Assembly (NCBI RefSeq): GCF_001439735.1
Contig: NZ_JYLN01000006.1
Coordinates: 337,347 to 401,346, forward strand
Reading direction: 5' to 3'
Length of the DNA: 64,000 nt
Origin: Pseudomonas paralactis
Lineage (GTDB): Bacteria; Pseudomonadota; Gammaproteobacteria; Pseudomonadales; Pseudomonadaceae
The notes under the pieces are model-generated. The model did not search any database, was not told the DNA's origin, and saw only the letters and a list, made by a program, of their open reading frames with translations. Below are positions 10,842 to 18,621 of this stretch, in pieces (the stretch's first letter is position 1; each line of letters opens with the position of its first letter). The position numbers and the translations under genes were made by a program.

Positions 10842-12761
10842 TTGAACGATATGGCAAAGAATCTGATCCTGTGGTTGATCATCGCGGCTGTCCTGGTGAC
10901 GGTGATGAACAACTTCTCCAGCCCTAACGAGCCGCAGACCCTCAACTATTCCGACTTCATCCAGCAAGTTAAGGATGGCAAGGTCGAGCGCGTAGCGGTT
11001 GATGGCTACGTGATTACCGGTAAGCGCAACGACGGCGACAGCTTCAAGACCATTCGTCCGGCAATCCAGGACAACGGTCTGATCGGCGACCTGGTGGATA
11101 ACCACGTGGTTGTCGAAGGCAAGCAGCCTGAACAGCAAAGCATCTGGACTCAGCTCCTGGTGGCAAGCTTCCCGATTCTGGTGATTATCGCCGTGTTCAT
11201 GTTCTTCATGCGCCAGATGCAAGGTGGTGCGGGAGGCAAGGGCGGGCCGATGAGCTTCGGCAAGAGCAAGGCGCGCCTGCTCTCCGAGGATCAGGTGAAG
11301 ACTACCCTGGCTGACGTTGCCGGTTGCGACGAAGCCAAGGAAGAAGTCGGTGAGCTGGTCGAGTTCCTGCGTGATCCGGGCAAGTTCCAGCGCCTGGGTG
11401 GCCGTATCCCTCGCGGTGTGCTGATGGTGGGCCCGCCGGGTACCGGTAAAACCTTGCTGGCCAAGGCGATTGCCGGCGAAGCCAAGGTGCCTTTCTTCAC
11501 TATTTCCGGTTCTGACTTCGTCGAGATGTTCGTCGGTGTGGGTGCCAGCCGTGTTCGCGACATGTTCGAGCAGGCCAAGAAGCACGCACCGTGCATCATC
11601 TTCATCGACGAGATCGATGCCGTTGGTCGCCACCGTGGCGCTGGCATGGGCGGTGGTCATGATGAGCGTGAGCAGACCCTCAACCAGTTGCTGGTAGAGA
11701 TGGATGGTTTCGAGATGAATGACGGCATTATCGTCATCGCCGCGACCAACCGTCCGGACGTGCTCGACCCAGCCTTGCTGCGTCCGGGCCGTTTCGACCG
11801 TCAGGTCGTGGTTGGTCTGCCGGATATCCGCGGTCGTGAACAGATCCTTAAAGTTCACATGCGTAAAGTGCCAATGGGTGACGACGTAGCTCCGGCCGTG
11901 ATCGCTCGTGGTACGCCTGGCTTCTCCGGTGCCGACCTGGCCAACCTGGTCAACGAGGCTTCGTTGTTTGCTGCCCGTACCGGCAAGCGCATCGTTGAAA
12001 TGAAAGAGTTCGAATTGGCAAAAGACAAGATCATGATGGGCGCTGAGCGCAAATCCATGGTCATGTCCGAGAAAGAGAAACAAAACACCGCTTATCACGA
12101 AGCCGGTCACGCCATTGTGGGTCGCGTTGTGCCTGAGCATGACCCGGTCTACAAGGTGTCGATCATTCCTCGTGGCCGGGCGCTGGGTGTGACCATGTTC
12201 CTGCCTGAAGAGGATCGCTACAGCCTTTCCAAGCGCGCACTGATCAGCCAGATCTGCTCGCTGTACGGTGGTCGAATTGCTGAAGAGATGACGTTGGGCT
12301 TCGACGGCGTTACCACAGGTGCTTCCAATGACATCATGCGTGCCAGCCAGATCGCACGAAATATGGTGACCAAGTGGGGTTTGTCGGAAAAACTCGGTCC
12401 TTTGATGTATGCAGAGGAAGAGGGTGAAGTGTTCCTGGGTCGCGGTGGTGGCGGGCAAAGTGCCAGCTTCTCCGGTGAAACAGCCAAGCTGATCGACTCT
12501 GAAGTTCGCAGCATCATTGATCAGTGCTACGGCACGGCCAAGCAGATCCTGACCGACAATCGTGACAAGCTGGATGCCATGGCTGATGCGTTGATGAAGT
12601 ACGAGACGATCGATGCGGATCAGATCGACGACATCATGGCGGGCCGTGCGCCGCGTGAGCCTCGCGATTGGGAAGGTGGTTCAGGTACTTCGGGCACCCC
12701 GCCCGTCGTTCAGAATGAGCGTCCTGAGACCCCGATCGGTGGCCCGGCAGCTGACCACTAA
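10842..12761 (+). CDS. ftsH: ATP-dependent zinc metalloprotease FtsH
   Basis: Membrane-bound AAA+ protease for quality control of membrane proteins and regulated turnover of soluble substrates. The 639-residue protein has two N-terminal membrane segments (about residues 7-24 and 105-123) around a periplasmic domain, then the AAA module with Walker A GPPGTGKT (about 197-204), Walker B FIDEID and the SRH. The M41 protease site HEAGH lies at about 419-423. TTG at 10842 is preferred because AGAGGG (10829-10834) lies 7 bases upstream; the in-frame ATG at 10851 would leave 16 bases. A small hairpin GCGATA...TATCGC precedes the gene near 10665. folP follows after 8 bases. Confidence 0.97.
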   Translation: MNDMAKNLILWLIIAAVLVTVMNNFSSPNEPQTLNYSDFIQQVKDGKVERVAVDGYVITGKRNDGDSFKTIRPAIQDNGLIGDLVDNHVVVEGKQPEQQSIWTQLLVASFPILVIIAVFMFFMRQMQGGAGGKGGPMSFGKSKARLLSEDQVKTTLADVAGCDEAKEEVGELVEFLRDPGKFQRLGGRIPRGVLMVGPPGTGKTLLAKAIAGEAKVPFFTISGSDFVEMFVGVGASRVRDMFEQAKKHAPCIIFIDEIDAVGRHRGAGMGGGHDEREQTLNQLLVEMDGFEMNDGIIVIAATNRPDVLDPALLRPGRFDRQVVVGLPDIRGREQILKVHMRKVPMGDDVAPAVIARGTPGFSGADLANLVNEASLFAARTGKRIVEMKEFELAKDKIMMGAERKSMVMSEKEKQNTAYHEAGHAIVGRVVPEHDPVYKVSIIPRGRALGVTMFLPEEDRYSLSKRALISQICSLYGGRIAEEMTLGFDGVTTGASNDIMRASQIARNMVTKWGLSEKLGPLMYAEEEGEVFLGRGGGGQSASFSGETAKLIDSEVRSIIDQCYGTAKQILTDNRDKLDAMADALMKYETIDADQIDDIMAGRAPREPRDWEGGSGTSGTPPVVQNERPETPIGGPAADH

Positions 12762-12769
12762 GGTTTGAA

Positions 12770-13621
12770 ATGACTTCTGCTTTGTCCTCTACCCGGTTGC
12801 CTTGCGGCAATCGGGTTCTTGATTTGGCCCATACGCACGTCATGGGCATTCTCAATGTAACCCCTGATTCCTTTTCCGATGGTGGCCGTTTCAGCCAGCT
12901 GGATGCCGCGTTGCGTCATGCCGAGGCGATGGTGGCTGCCGGCGCGACCTTGATCGACGTGGGTGGCGAGTCCACTCGGCCCGGGGCTCGTGTGGTTTCC
13001 CCGTTGGAAGAGCTTGAGCGGGTAGCGCCTATCGTCGAGCGTATCGCCCGTGAGCTGGATGTGATCATTTCGGTGGACACTTCAACTCCCGCGGTAATGC
13101 GTGAAACAGCGCGCTTGGGCGCGGGGCTCATCAATGATGTGCGCTCGTTGCGGCGTGATGGCGCTCTCGATGCAGCGGCAGCGACCGGCCTGCCGGTGTG
13201 CCTGATGCATATGCTGGGGGAGCCCGGCAACATGCAGGACAGTCCTCACTACGACAATCTGATCGGTGAGGTCACGGGGTTCCTGGCAGACAGGATCGCT
13301 CAGTGTGTCGGGGTGGGCATCGCGAGCGAAAAGATCATCCTTGACCCGGGGTTTGGCTTTGCCAAGACCCTGCAACATAATTTAAGCCTGTTCAAGCATA
13401 TGGAGGCGCTGCACGCCCTTGGTCGACCGCTGTTGGTCGGTGTGTCGCGCAAGAGCATGATAGGTCTGGCCTTGAATCGTCCGGTGGGCGAGCGCTTGTA
13501 CGGCGGCCTTGCGCTTGCAGCGCTTGCCGTGACCAAGGGCGCGCGTATTTTGCGTGTGCATGACGTTGCCGAGACGGTGGACGTGGTGCGCATGGTTGCT
13601 GCTGTAGAATCAGCCGAATAA
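12770..13621 (+). CDS. folP: Dihydropteroate synthase
   Basis: Condenses p-aminobenzoate with dihydropterin pyrophosphate in folate synthesis; the sulfonamide target. The 283-residue protein contains both family signatures, MGILNVTPDSFSDGG and DVGGESTRPGA, plus DPGFGFAKT and the C-terminal GVSRKSM loop. It sits between ftsH (8 bases) and glmM (16 bases), the conserved ftsH-folP-glmM operon order. Confidence 0.97.
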   Translation: MTSALSSTRLPCGNRVLDLAHTHVMGILNVTPDSFSDGGRFSQLDAALRHAEAMVAAGATLIDVGGESTRPGARVVSPLEELERVAPIVERIARELDVIISVDTSTPAVMRETARLGAGLINDVRSLRRDGALDAAAATGLPVCLMHMLGEPGNMQDSPHYDNLIGEVTGFLADRIAQCVGVGIASEKIILDPGFGFAKTLQHNLSLFKHMEALHALGRPLLVGVSRKSMIGLALNRPVGERLYGGLALAALAVTKGARILRVHDVAETVDVVRMVAAVESAE

Positions 13622-13637
13622 GAATGATGGAGTACTT

Positions 13638-14975
13638 ATGACTAAAAAATATTTTGGTACCGACGGCATTCGTGGTCGGGTCGGCGAATTTCCGATTACC
13701 CCTGATTTCATGCTCAAGCTGGGTTGGGCGGCAGGCATGGCGTTCCGTAGCATGGGCGCGTGTCGCATCCTGGTGGGCAAGGACACCCGTATTTCGGGCT
13801 ACATGTTTGAGTCCGCGCTGGAGGCCGGCTTGTCAGCCGCCGGAGCTGATGTGATGCTGCTGGGGCCTATGCCCACGCCGGCGATCGCTTACCTGACGCG
13901 TACCTTCCACGCTGAAGCCGGTATTGTGATCAGCGCGTCGCACAATCCCCATGACGACAACGGCATCAAGTTTTTCTCGGGGCAGGGCACCAAGCTGCCG
14001 GATGAGATCGAGTTGATGATCGAAGAGCTGCTGGATGCGCCGATGACGGTGGTTGAGTCCAGCAAGCTGGGCAAGGTCTCGCGTATTAACGACGCGTCAG
14101 GTCGCTATATCGAATTCTGCAAAAGCAGCGTGCCGAGCAGCACCAATTTTGCCGGGCTGAAGATCGTTGTCGATTGTGCCCACGGTGCGACCTACAAGGT
14201 GGCGCCAAGTGTATTCAAGGAGTTGGGTGCCCAGGTTACCGTGCTGTCGGCTCAGCCTAACGGTTTGAACATCAACGACAACTGCGGTTCCACGCACATG
14301 GAGCAACTGCAGGCGGCGGTTCTGGCCGAACACGCGGATCTGGGTATTGCGTTCGATGGCGACGGCGATCGTGTGCTGATGGTGGATCACACCGGCATGA
14401 TTGTGGATGGTGATGATTTGCTGTTCATCATTGCCCGTGATCTGCATGAGCGTAACAAGCTGCAAGGCGGCGTCGTGGGTACCCTGATGAGCAATCTGGG
14501 GCTTGAATTGGCGTTGGCTGAGTTGGGTATTCCGTTTATCCGCGCCAATGTCGGCGACCGTTATGTGATCGCTGAGCTTCTGGAGCGTAACTGGCTGGTA
14601 GGCGGCGAGAACTCGGGGCACGTTGTCTGCTTCCAGCACACCACCACGGGGGATGCCATCATCGCTGCGCTGCAGGTGCTTCTGGCTCTGCGTCGCCGTG
14701 AAGAAAGCCTGGCGCAGGCGCGTCAGGCTCTGCGCAAGTGCCCGCAAGTGCTGCTCAATGTACGTTTTGCCGGTGGCGAAAATCCGATTGAGCACCCAGC
14801 CGTCAAAGAGGCTTGTGAGCGTGTCACCCAGGCAATGGCCGGGCGTGGGCGCGTGTTGTTGCGCAAGTCGGGCACCGAGCCTCTGGTGCGTGTCATGGTC
14901 GAAGGCGAGGACGAAACCCAGGTTCGCGGCCATGCCGAAGACCTGGCAAAACTGGTAACTGAAGTTTGCGCCTGA
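13638..14975 (+). CDS. glmM: Phosphoglucosamine mutase
   Basis: Converts glucosamine-6-phosphate to glucosamine-1-phosphate for UDP-GlcNAc, and so for peptidoglycan and LPS. The 445-residue protein has the phosphorylated-serine loop ISASHNPHDDNGIKFF near residue 100, the metal-binding DGDGDR motif, and the C-terminal phosphate-binding LRKSGTEPLVRVM segment. An AUG follows a GGAG-type Shine-Dalgarno. tpiA follows after 66 bases. Confidence 0.97.
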   Translation: MTKKYFGTDGIRGRVGEFPITPDFMLKLGWAAGMAFRSMGACRILVGKDTRISGYMFESALEAGLSAAGADVMLLGPMPTPAIAYLTRTFHAEAGIVISASHNPHDDNGIKFFSGQGTKLPDEIELMIEELLDAPMTVVESSKLGKVSRINDASGRYIEFCKSSVPSSTNFAGLKIVVDCAHGATYKVAPSVFKELGAQVTVLSAQPNGLNINDNCGSTHMEQLQAAVLAEHADLGIAFDGDGDRVLMVDHTGMIVDGDDLLFIIARDLHERNKLQGGVVGTLMSNLGLELALAELGIPFIRANVGDRYVIAELLERNWLVGGENSGHVVCFQHTTTGDAIIAALQVLLALRRREESLAQARQALRKCPQVLLNVRFAGGENPIEHPAVKEACERVTQAMAGRGRVLLRKSGTEPLVRVMVEGEDETQVRGHAEDLAKLVTEVCA

Positions 14976-15041
14976 ATTCGGCTTGCCAGTGATGGTGTGG
15001 TTGGGTAACATCTGCGCCCACTTTGACCGACGGGGTACAGC

Positions 15042-15797
15042 ATGCGTCGCACTATGGTAGCTGGTAACTGGAAGATGCACGGTACCCGCGCCAGTGTCGC
15101 TGAGCTGATCAATGGCCTTCGTCACTTGGCCTTGCCTAGCGGTGTTGATGTCGCGGTTTTCCCGCCTTGCTTGCATATCAACCAAGTGGTTGATGGCTTG
15201 AAGGGTAAGTCGATCCAGGTCGGCGCGCAGAATTCTGCGGTGGAGCCGATGCAAGGTGCGTTGACCGGTGAGATTTCGCCGAGTCAGCTGGTTGATGCGG
15301 GTTGTGCCTATGTACTTGTCGGGCACTCCGAGCGCCGTCAGATGATGGGCGAGCGGGATGCAACGCTCAACCGCAAATTCGCCGCAGCACAGGCTTGTGG
15401 TCTGGTTCCAGTGTTGTGCATAGGGGAAACCCTTGAGCAGCGTGAATCGGGCAAGACTCTTGAGGTTGTCTCGCGTCAGCTGGGCAGCATCATCGAGGAG
15501 CTGGGTGTTGGTGCGTTTGCAAAGGCGGTTATTGCTTACGAGCCGGTCTGGGCCATTGGCACCGGGCTGACTGCTACACCGCAACAGGCGCAGGATGTGC
15601 ACGCAGCCATCCGCGCGCAGTTGGCGGCAGAGAATTCTGAAGTCGCGCAAGGTGTGCGGCTTCTATACGGCGGCAGCGTGAAGGCGGCCAATGCGGTCGA
15701 ACTGTTCGGCATGCCGGATATCGATGGGGGGCTCATTGGTGGAGCTTCCCTGAATGCAGATGAGTTCGGTGCGATCTGTCGCGCCGCGGGAAACTGA
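15042..15797 (+). CDS. tpiA: Triosephosphate isomerase
   Basis: Interconverts dihydroxyacetone phosphate and glyceraldehyde-3-phosphate. The 251-residue TIM barrel contains the catalytic Lys (GNWKMHGT), His (VLVGHSERR) and Glu (AYEPVWAIGTG), and the phosphate-binding YGGSVKAAN loop. The start MRRTMVAGNWKM matches the family. secG begins four bases after its stop. Confidence 0.97.
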   Translation: MRRTMVAGNWKMHGTRASVAELINGLRHLALPSGVDVAVFPPCLHINQVVDGLKGKSIQVGAQNSAVEPMQGALTGEISPSQLVDAGCAYVLVGHSERRQMMGERDATLNRKFAAAQACGLVPVLCIGETLEQRESGKTLEVVSRQLGSIIEELGVGAFAKAVIAYEPVWAIGTGLTATPQQAQDVHAAIRAQLAAENSEVAQGVRLLYGGSVKAANAVELFGMPDIDGGLIGGASLNADEFGAICRAAGN

Positions 15798-15801
15798 AAA
15801 A

Positions 15802-16185
15802 ATGCTGGAAACAGTCGTAGTCGTTTTTCATCTGTTGGCTGCCCTGAGCGTAGTTGCTCTGGTTTTGTTGCAACAGGGTAAAGGTGCGGATGCTGGTGCG
15901 TCTTTCGGTGCAGGTGCTTCAAATACTGTGTTCGGAAGCCAAGGTTCCTCTACCTTTCTTAGTAAGTTTACTGCTATACTTGCCGCAGGTTTCTTCATAA
16001 CCAGCTTAGGGTTAGGTTACTTTGCTAAAGAGAAAGCTCATGTGCTGACTCAAGTAGGTTTGCCAAACCCAGCGGTGTTGGAAGTTCCAAAAGCAAAACC
16101 GGCTTCTGATGATGTCCCGGTGCTTCAAGAGCAAAAGTCGGCTACTCCAGCGACTGACGTACCTCCAGCTCAAGAGCAAAAGTAA
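15802..16185 (+). CDS. secG: Protein-export membrane protein SecG
   Basis: Subunit of the SecYEG translocon in the inner membrane. The 127-residue protein has two membrane segments (about 3-23 and 53-72) separated by the family motif LLQQGKGADAGASFGAGASNTVFGSQG. The ATG at 15802 is chosen because MLETVVVVFHLLAALSVVALVLLQ fits SecG. The upstream in-frame extension lies inside tpiA. The C-terminus is an unstructured tail with a repeated QEQK motif. The tpiA-secG-tRNA-Leu order is conserved. Confidence 0.95.
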   Translation: MLETVVVVFHLLAALSVVALVLLQQGKGADAGASFGAGASNTVFGSQGSSTFLSKFTAILAAGFFITSLGLGYFAKEKAHVLTQVGLPNPAVLEVPKAKPASDDVPVLQEQKSATPATDVPPAQEQK

Positions 16186-16207
16186 GAAGGGTTGTAAGCG
16201 CTGTATT

Positions 16208-16293
16208 GCCGAGGTGGTGGAATTGGTAGACACGCAACCTTGAGGTGGTTGTGCCCATAGGGTGTAGGGGTTCGAGTCCCCTTCTCGGTACCA
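16208..16293 (+). tRNA. tRNA-Leu (anticodon GAG)
   Basis: An 86-base class II tRNA with a complete cloverleaf. The acceptor stem is GCCGAGG paired with the 3' TCTCGGT-type arm, the anticodon stem CAACC/GGTTG encloses the loop TTGAGGT (GAG at positions 34-36), a long variable arm is present, and the T-arm contains GGTTCGAGTCC. CCA is encoded at 16291-16293. It lies 22 bases after secG, as leuU does in E. coli. Confidence 0.96.
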
Positions 16294-16304
16294 ATTATCA
16301 GGAG

Positions 16305-16328
16305 AGCCCGCTGTTGCGGGCTTTCTTG
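16305..16328 (+). terminator. Hairpin after tRNA-Leu
   Basis: Stem AGCCCGC (16305-16311) and GCGGGCT (16316-16322), loop TGTT, followed by TTCTT. Probably ends the secG/tRNA-Leu transcript. Confidence 0.75.
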
Positions 16329-16389
16329 TAGGTGGAAGGTTACATTGACCCTGTAAGGGATCGGTCGTATACTTCCGCCCCAGCTTTGT

Positions 16390-16466
<77 letters not shown>

Positions 16467-16476
16467 GTTTTAGCGG

Positions 16477-16567
16477 AGCCCCTTTTAAGGGGCTTTTTGT
16501 TAGCTGGACACTTTCAACGCCGCTGTTCGACGGCGTTTCAAGGATGGGCGTTTCGCCCATTTTTTTA
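16477..16567 (+). terminator. Tandem terminator hairpins between tRNA-fMet and rimP
   Basis: Two intrinsic terminators flank a third hairpin. AGCCCC-ttttaa-GGGGCT is followed by TTTTG (16477-16498). AACGCCG...CGGCGTT spans 16516-16537. ATGGGCG-ttt-CGCCCAT is followed by a seven-base T-rich run (16544-16567). The last ends about 30 bases before the rimP Shine-Dalgarno, so transcription from the tRNA promoter into rimP-nusA must pass two terminators unless a promoter lies in between. Confidence 0.8.
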
Positions 16568-16606
16568 TTTTGCACAGCATGCACATACATGCACGAGGGG
16601 GTTCAG

Positions 16607-17065
16607 GTGTCGAGCAAGCTAGAAGAGTTGCAGGCCTTGCTGGCCCCGGTGGTCGTGGCCCTAGGCTATGAATGCTGGGGTATTGAGTTTTCGGCTCAAG
16701 GTCGCCACTCAATGTTGCGCGTTTATATCGATAAAGAGGGCGGCGTGCTGGTGGACGATTGTGCCATTGTCAGCCGTCAGATCAGCGGTGTGCTGGATGT
16801 TGAAGATCCAATCTCCGTTGAATACACCCTTGAAGTTTCCTCGCCAGGCATGGAACGCCCACTGTTCACTATCGAGCAGTTTGCTAAATATGCCGGTGAA
16901 CAAGTGAAGATCAAGCTGCGCTCCCCCTTTGAAGGGCGACGCAACTTTCAGGGCCTTCTGCGCGGTGTAGAAGAGCAGGATGTCGTGGTGCAGGTAGAAG
17001 ACCATGAGTTCCTGTTGCCGATCGATATGATCGACAAGGCCAACATTATTCCCAGTTTTGACTGA
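16607..17065 (+). CDS. rimP: Ribosome maturation factor RimP
   Basis: Needed for maturation of the 30S subunit. The 152-residue protein has the alpha/beta N-terminal domain (GYECWGIEF...LRVYIDKEGGVLVDDC) and the Sm-like C-terminal domain (EFLLPIDMIDKANIIPSFD). The GTG at 16607 is chosen because the N-terminus becomes MSSKLEELQALLAPVV as in other Pseudomonas and GAGGGG lies 6 bases upstream. An ATG at 16589 is an alternative. It is the first gene of the rimP-nusA-infB-rbfA-truB-rpsO-pnp block. Confidence 0.95.
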   Translation: MSSKLEELQALLAPVVVALGYECWGIEFSAQGRHSMLRVYIDKEGGVLVDDCAIVSRQISGVLDVEDPISVEYTLEVSSPGMERPLFTIEQFAKYAGEQVKIKLRSPFEGRRNFQGLLRGVEEQDVVVQVEDHEFLLPIDMIDKANIIPSFD

Positions 17066-17112
17066 GACGCGGATCCCGCGGATCCAATGGCTTGCGAAAG
17101 GCGAGGCGTACG

Positions 17113-18594
17113 ATGAGCAAAGAAGTACTGCTGGTTGTGGAGTCGGTATCCAATGAAAAGGGTGTACCGGCAAGCGTGATTTTTGAAGCGTTGGAGCTGG
17201 CCCTGGCCACTGCTACCAAGAAACGTTTTGAAGACGAAGTAGATCTGCGTGTGGAAATCAACCGCCACACCGGTGCCTATGAGACTTTCCGTCGTTGGAC
17301 GGTGGTCGAAGAGGACGATCTTGATGATCCGGCCATCGAAACCTGGCCAAGCAAGGTTGCGCAAACGCATCCGGGCGCCCAGGTTGGCGATGTTGTCGAA
17401 GAAAAGATCGAGTCGATCGAATTCGGCCGTATTGCTGCACAGACCGCCAAGCAGGTCATCGTGCAGAAGGTTCGCGAAGCCGAGCGCGCTCAAGTCGTTG
17501 ACGCCTATCGCGAACGCCTGGGTGAAATCATCTCCGGCACCGTGAAAAAAGTTACCCGCGACAACGTTATCGTCGACCTGGGCAACAACGCCGAAGCGTT
17601 GCTGGCCCGCGAAGACATCATCTCTCGCGAAACCTTCCGTGTCGGCGTGCGTCTGCGTGCGCTGCTCAAGGAAATCCGCACCGAGAACCGCGGCCCTCAG
17701 TTGATCCTGTCGCGTACAGCGCCGGAAATGCTGATCGAGCTGTTCCGCATCGAAGTGCCGGAAATTGCCGAAGGTCTGATCGAAGTCATGGCTGCGTCCC
17801 GCGACCCGGGTTCGCGCGCCAAGATCGCGGTTCGCTCCAAGGACAAACGCATCGACCCGCAAGGCGCTTGCATCGGTATGCGCGGTTCGCGCGTCCAGGC
17901 AGTGTCGGGCGAATTGGGCGGTGAGCGTGTGGACATCGTCCTGTGGGACGATAACCCGGCGCAGTTCGTGATCAACGCCATGTCGCCGGCTGAAGTGGCG
18001 GCAATTATCGTTGACGAAGATGCCCATGCAATGGACATCGCCGTTGGCGCAGACAATCTGGCTCAGGCCATTGGTCGTGGTGGTCAGAACGTGCGTCTGG
18101 CCAGCCAACTGACCGGCTGGACCCTGAACGTGATGACCGAATCGGACATCCAGGCTAAGCAGCAAGCTGAAACCGGCGACATCCTGCGCAACTTCATCGA
18201 AGAGTTGGAAGTCGATGAAGACCTGGCACAGGTACTGGTTGATGAAGGCTTCACCAGCCTGGAAGAGATTGCCTACGTACCGTTGGAAGAAATGCTCAAC
18301 ATCGACGGCTTTGACGAAGACACCGTCAACGAGCTTCGCGCTCGGGCCAAGGATCGTTTGTTGACTAAAGCCATCGCTACTGAGGAAAAGCTGGCAGACG
18401 CCCATCCGGCCGAAGACCTGCTCTCGCTTGAGGGTATGGACAAGGATTTGGCGATGGAACTGGCGGTGCGCGGCGTAATTACCCGCGAAGACCTGGCCGA
18501 GCAGTCTATTGACGATCTGCTCGACATCGACGGCATTGACGAAGATCGTGCCGGCAAGTTGATCATGGCCGCCCGAGCCCATTGGTTCGAGTAA
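17113..18594 (+). CDS. nusA: Transcription termination/antitermination factor NusA
   Basis: Binds RNA polymerase and modulates pausing, termination and rRNA antitermination. The 493-residue protein shows the N-terminal polymerase-binding domain, an S1 domain (about 135-200: GEIISGTVKKV...DLGNNAEALL), two KH domains (KIAVRSKD...GACIGMRGSRV and AIGRGGQNVRLA), and two C-terminal acidic repeats (LVDEGFTSLEEIA and LAVRGVITREDLA). The ATG at 17113 is favoured because MSKEVLLVVESVSNEKGV is the family N-terminus. It lies 47 bases after rimP. Confidence 0.97.
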   Translation: MSKEVLLVVESVSNEKGVPASVIFEALELALATATKKRFEDEVDLRVEINRHTGAYETFRRWTVVEEDDLDDPAIETWPSKVAQTHPGAQVGDVVEEKIESIEFGRIAAQTAKQVIVQKVREAERAQVVDAYRERLGEIISGTVKKVTRDNVIVDLGNNAEALLAREDIISRETFRVGVRLRALLKEIRTENRGPQLILSRTAPEMLIELFRIEVPEIAEGLIEVMAASRDPGSRAKIAVRSKDKRIDPQGACIGMRGSRVQAVSGELGGERVDIVLWDDNPAQFVINAMSPAEVAAIIVDEDAHAMDIAVGADNLAQAIGRGGQNVRLASQLTGWTLNVMTESDIQAKQQAETGDILRNFIEELEVDEDLAQVLVDEGFTSLEEIAYVPLEEMLNIDGFDEDTVNELRARAKDRLLTKAIATEEKLADAHPAEDLLSLEGMDKDLAMELAVRGVITREDLAEQSIDDLLDIDGIDEDRAGKLIMAARAHWFE

Positions 18595-18621
18595 TTAGGC
18601 GCGGCCTGAGGAGAGAAGTGC

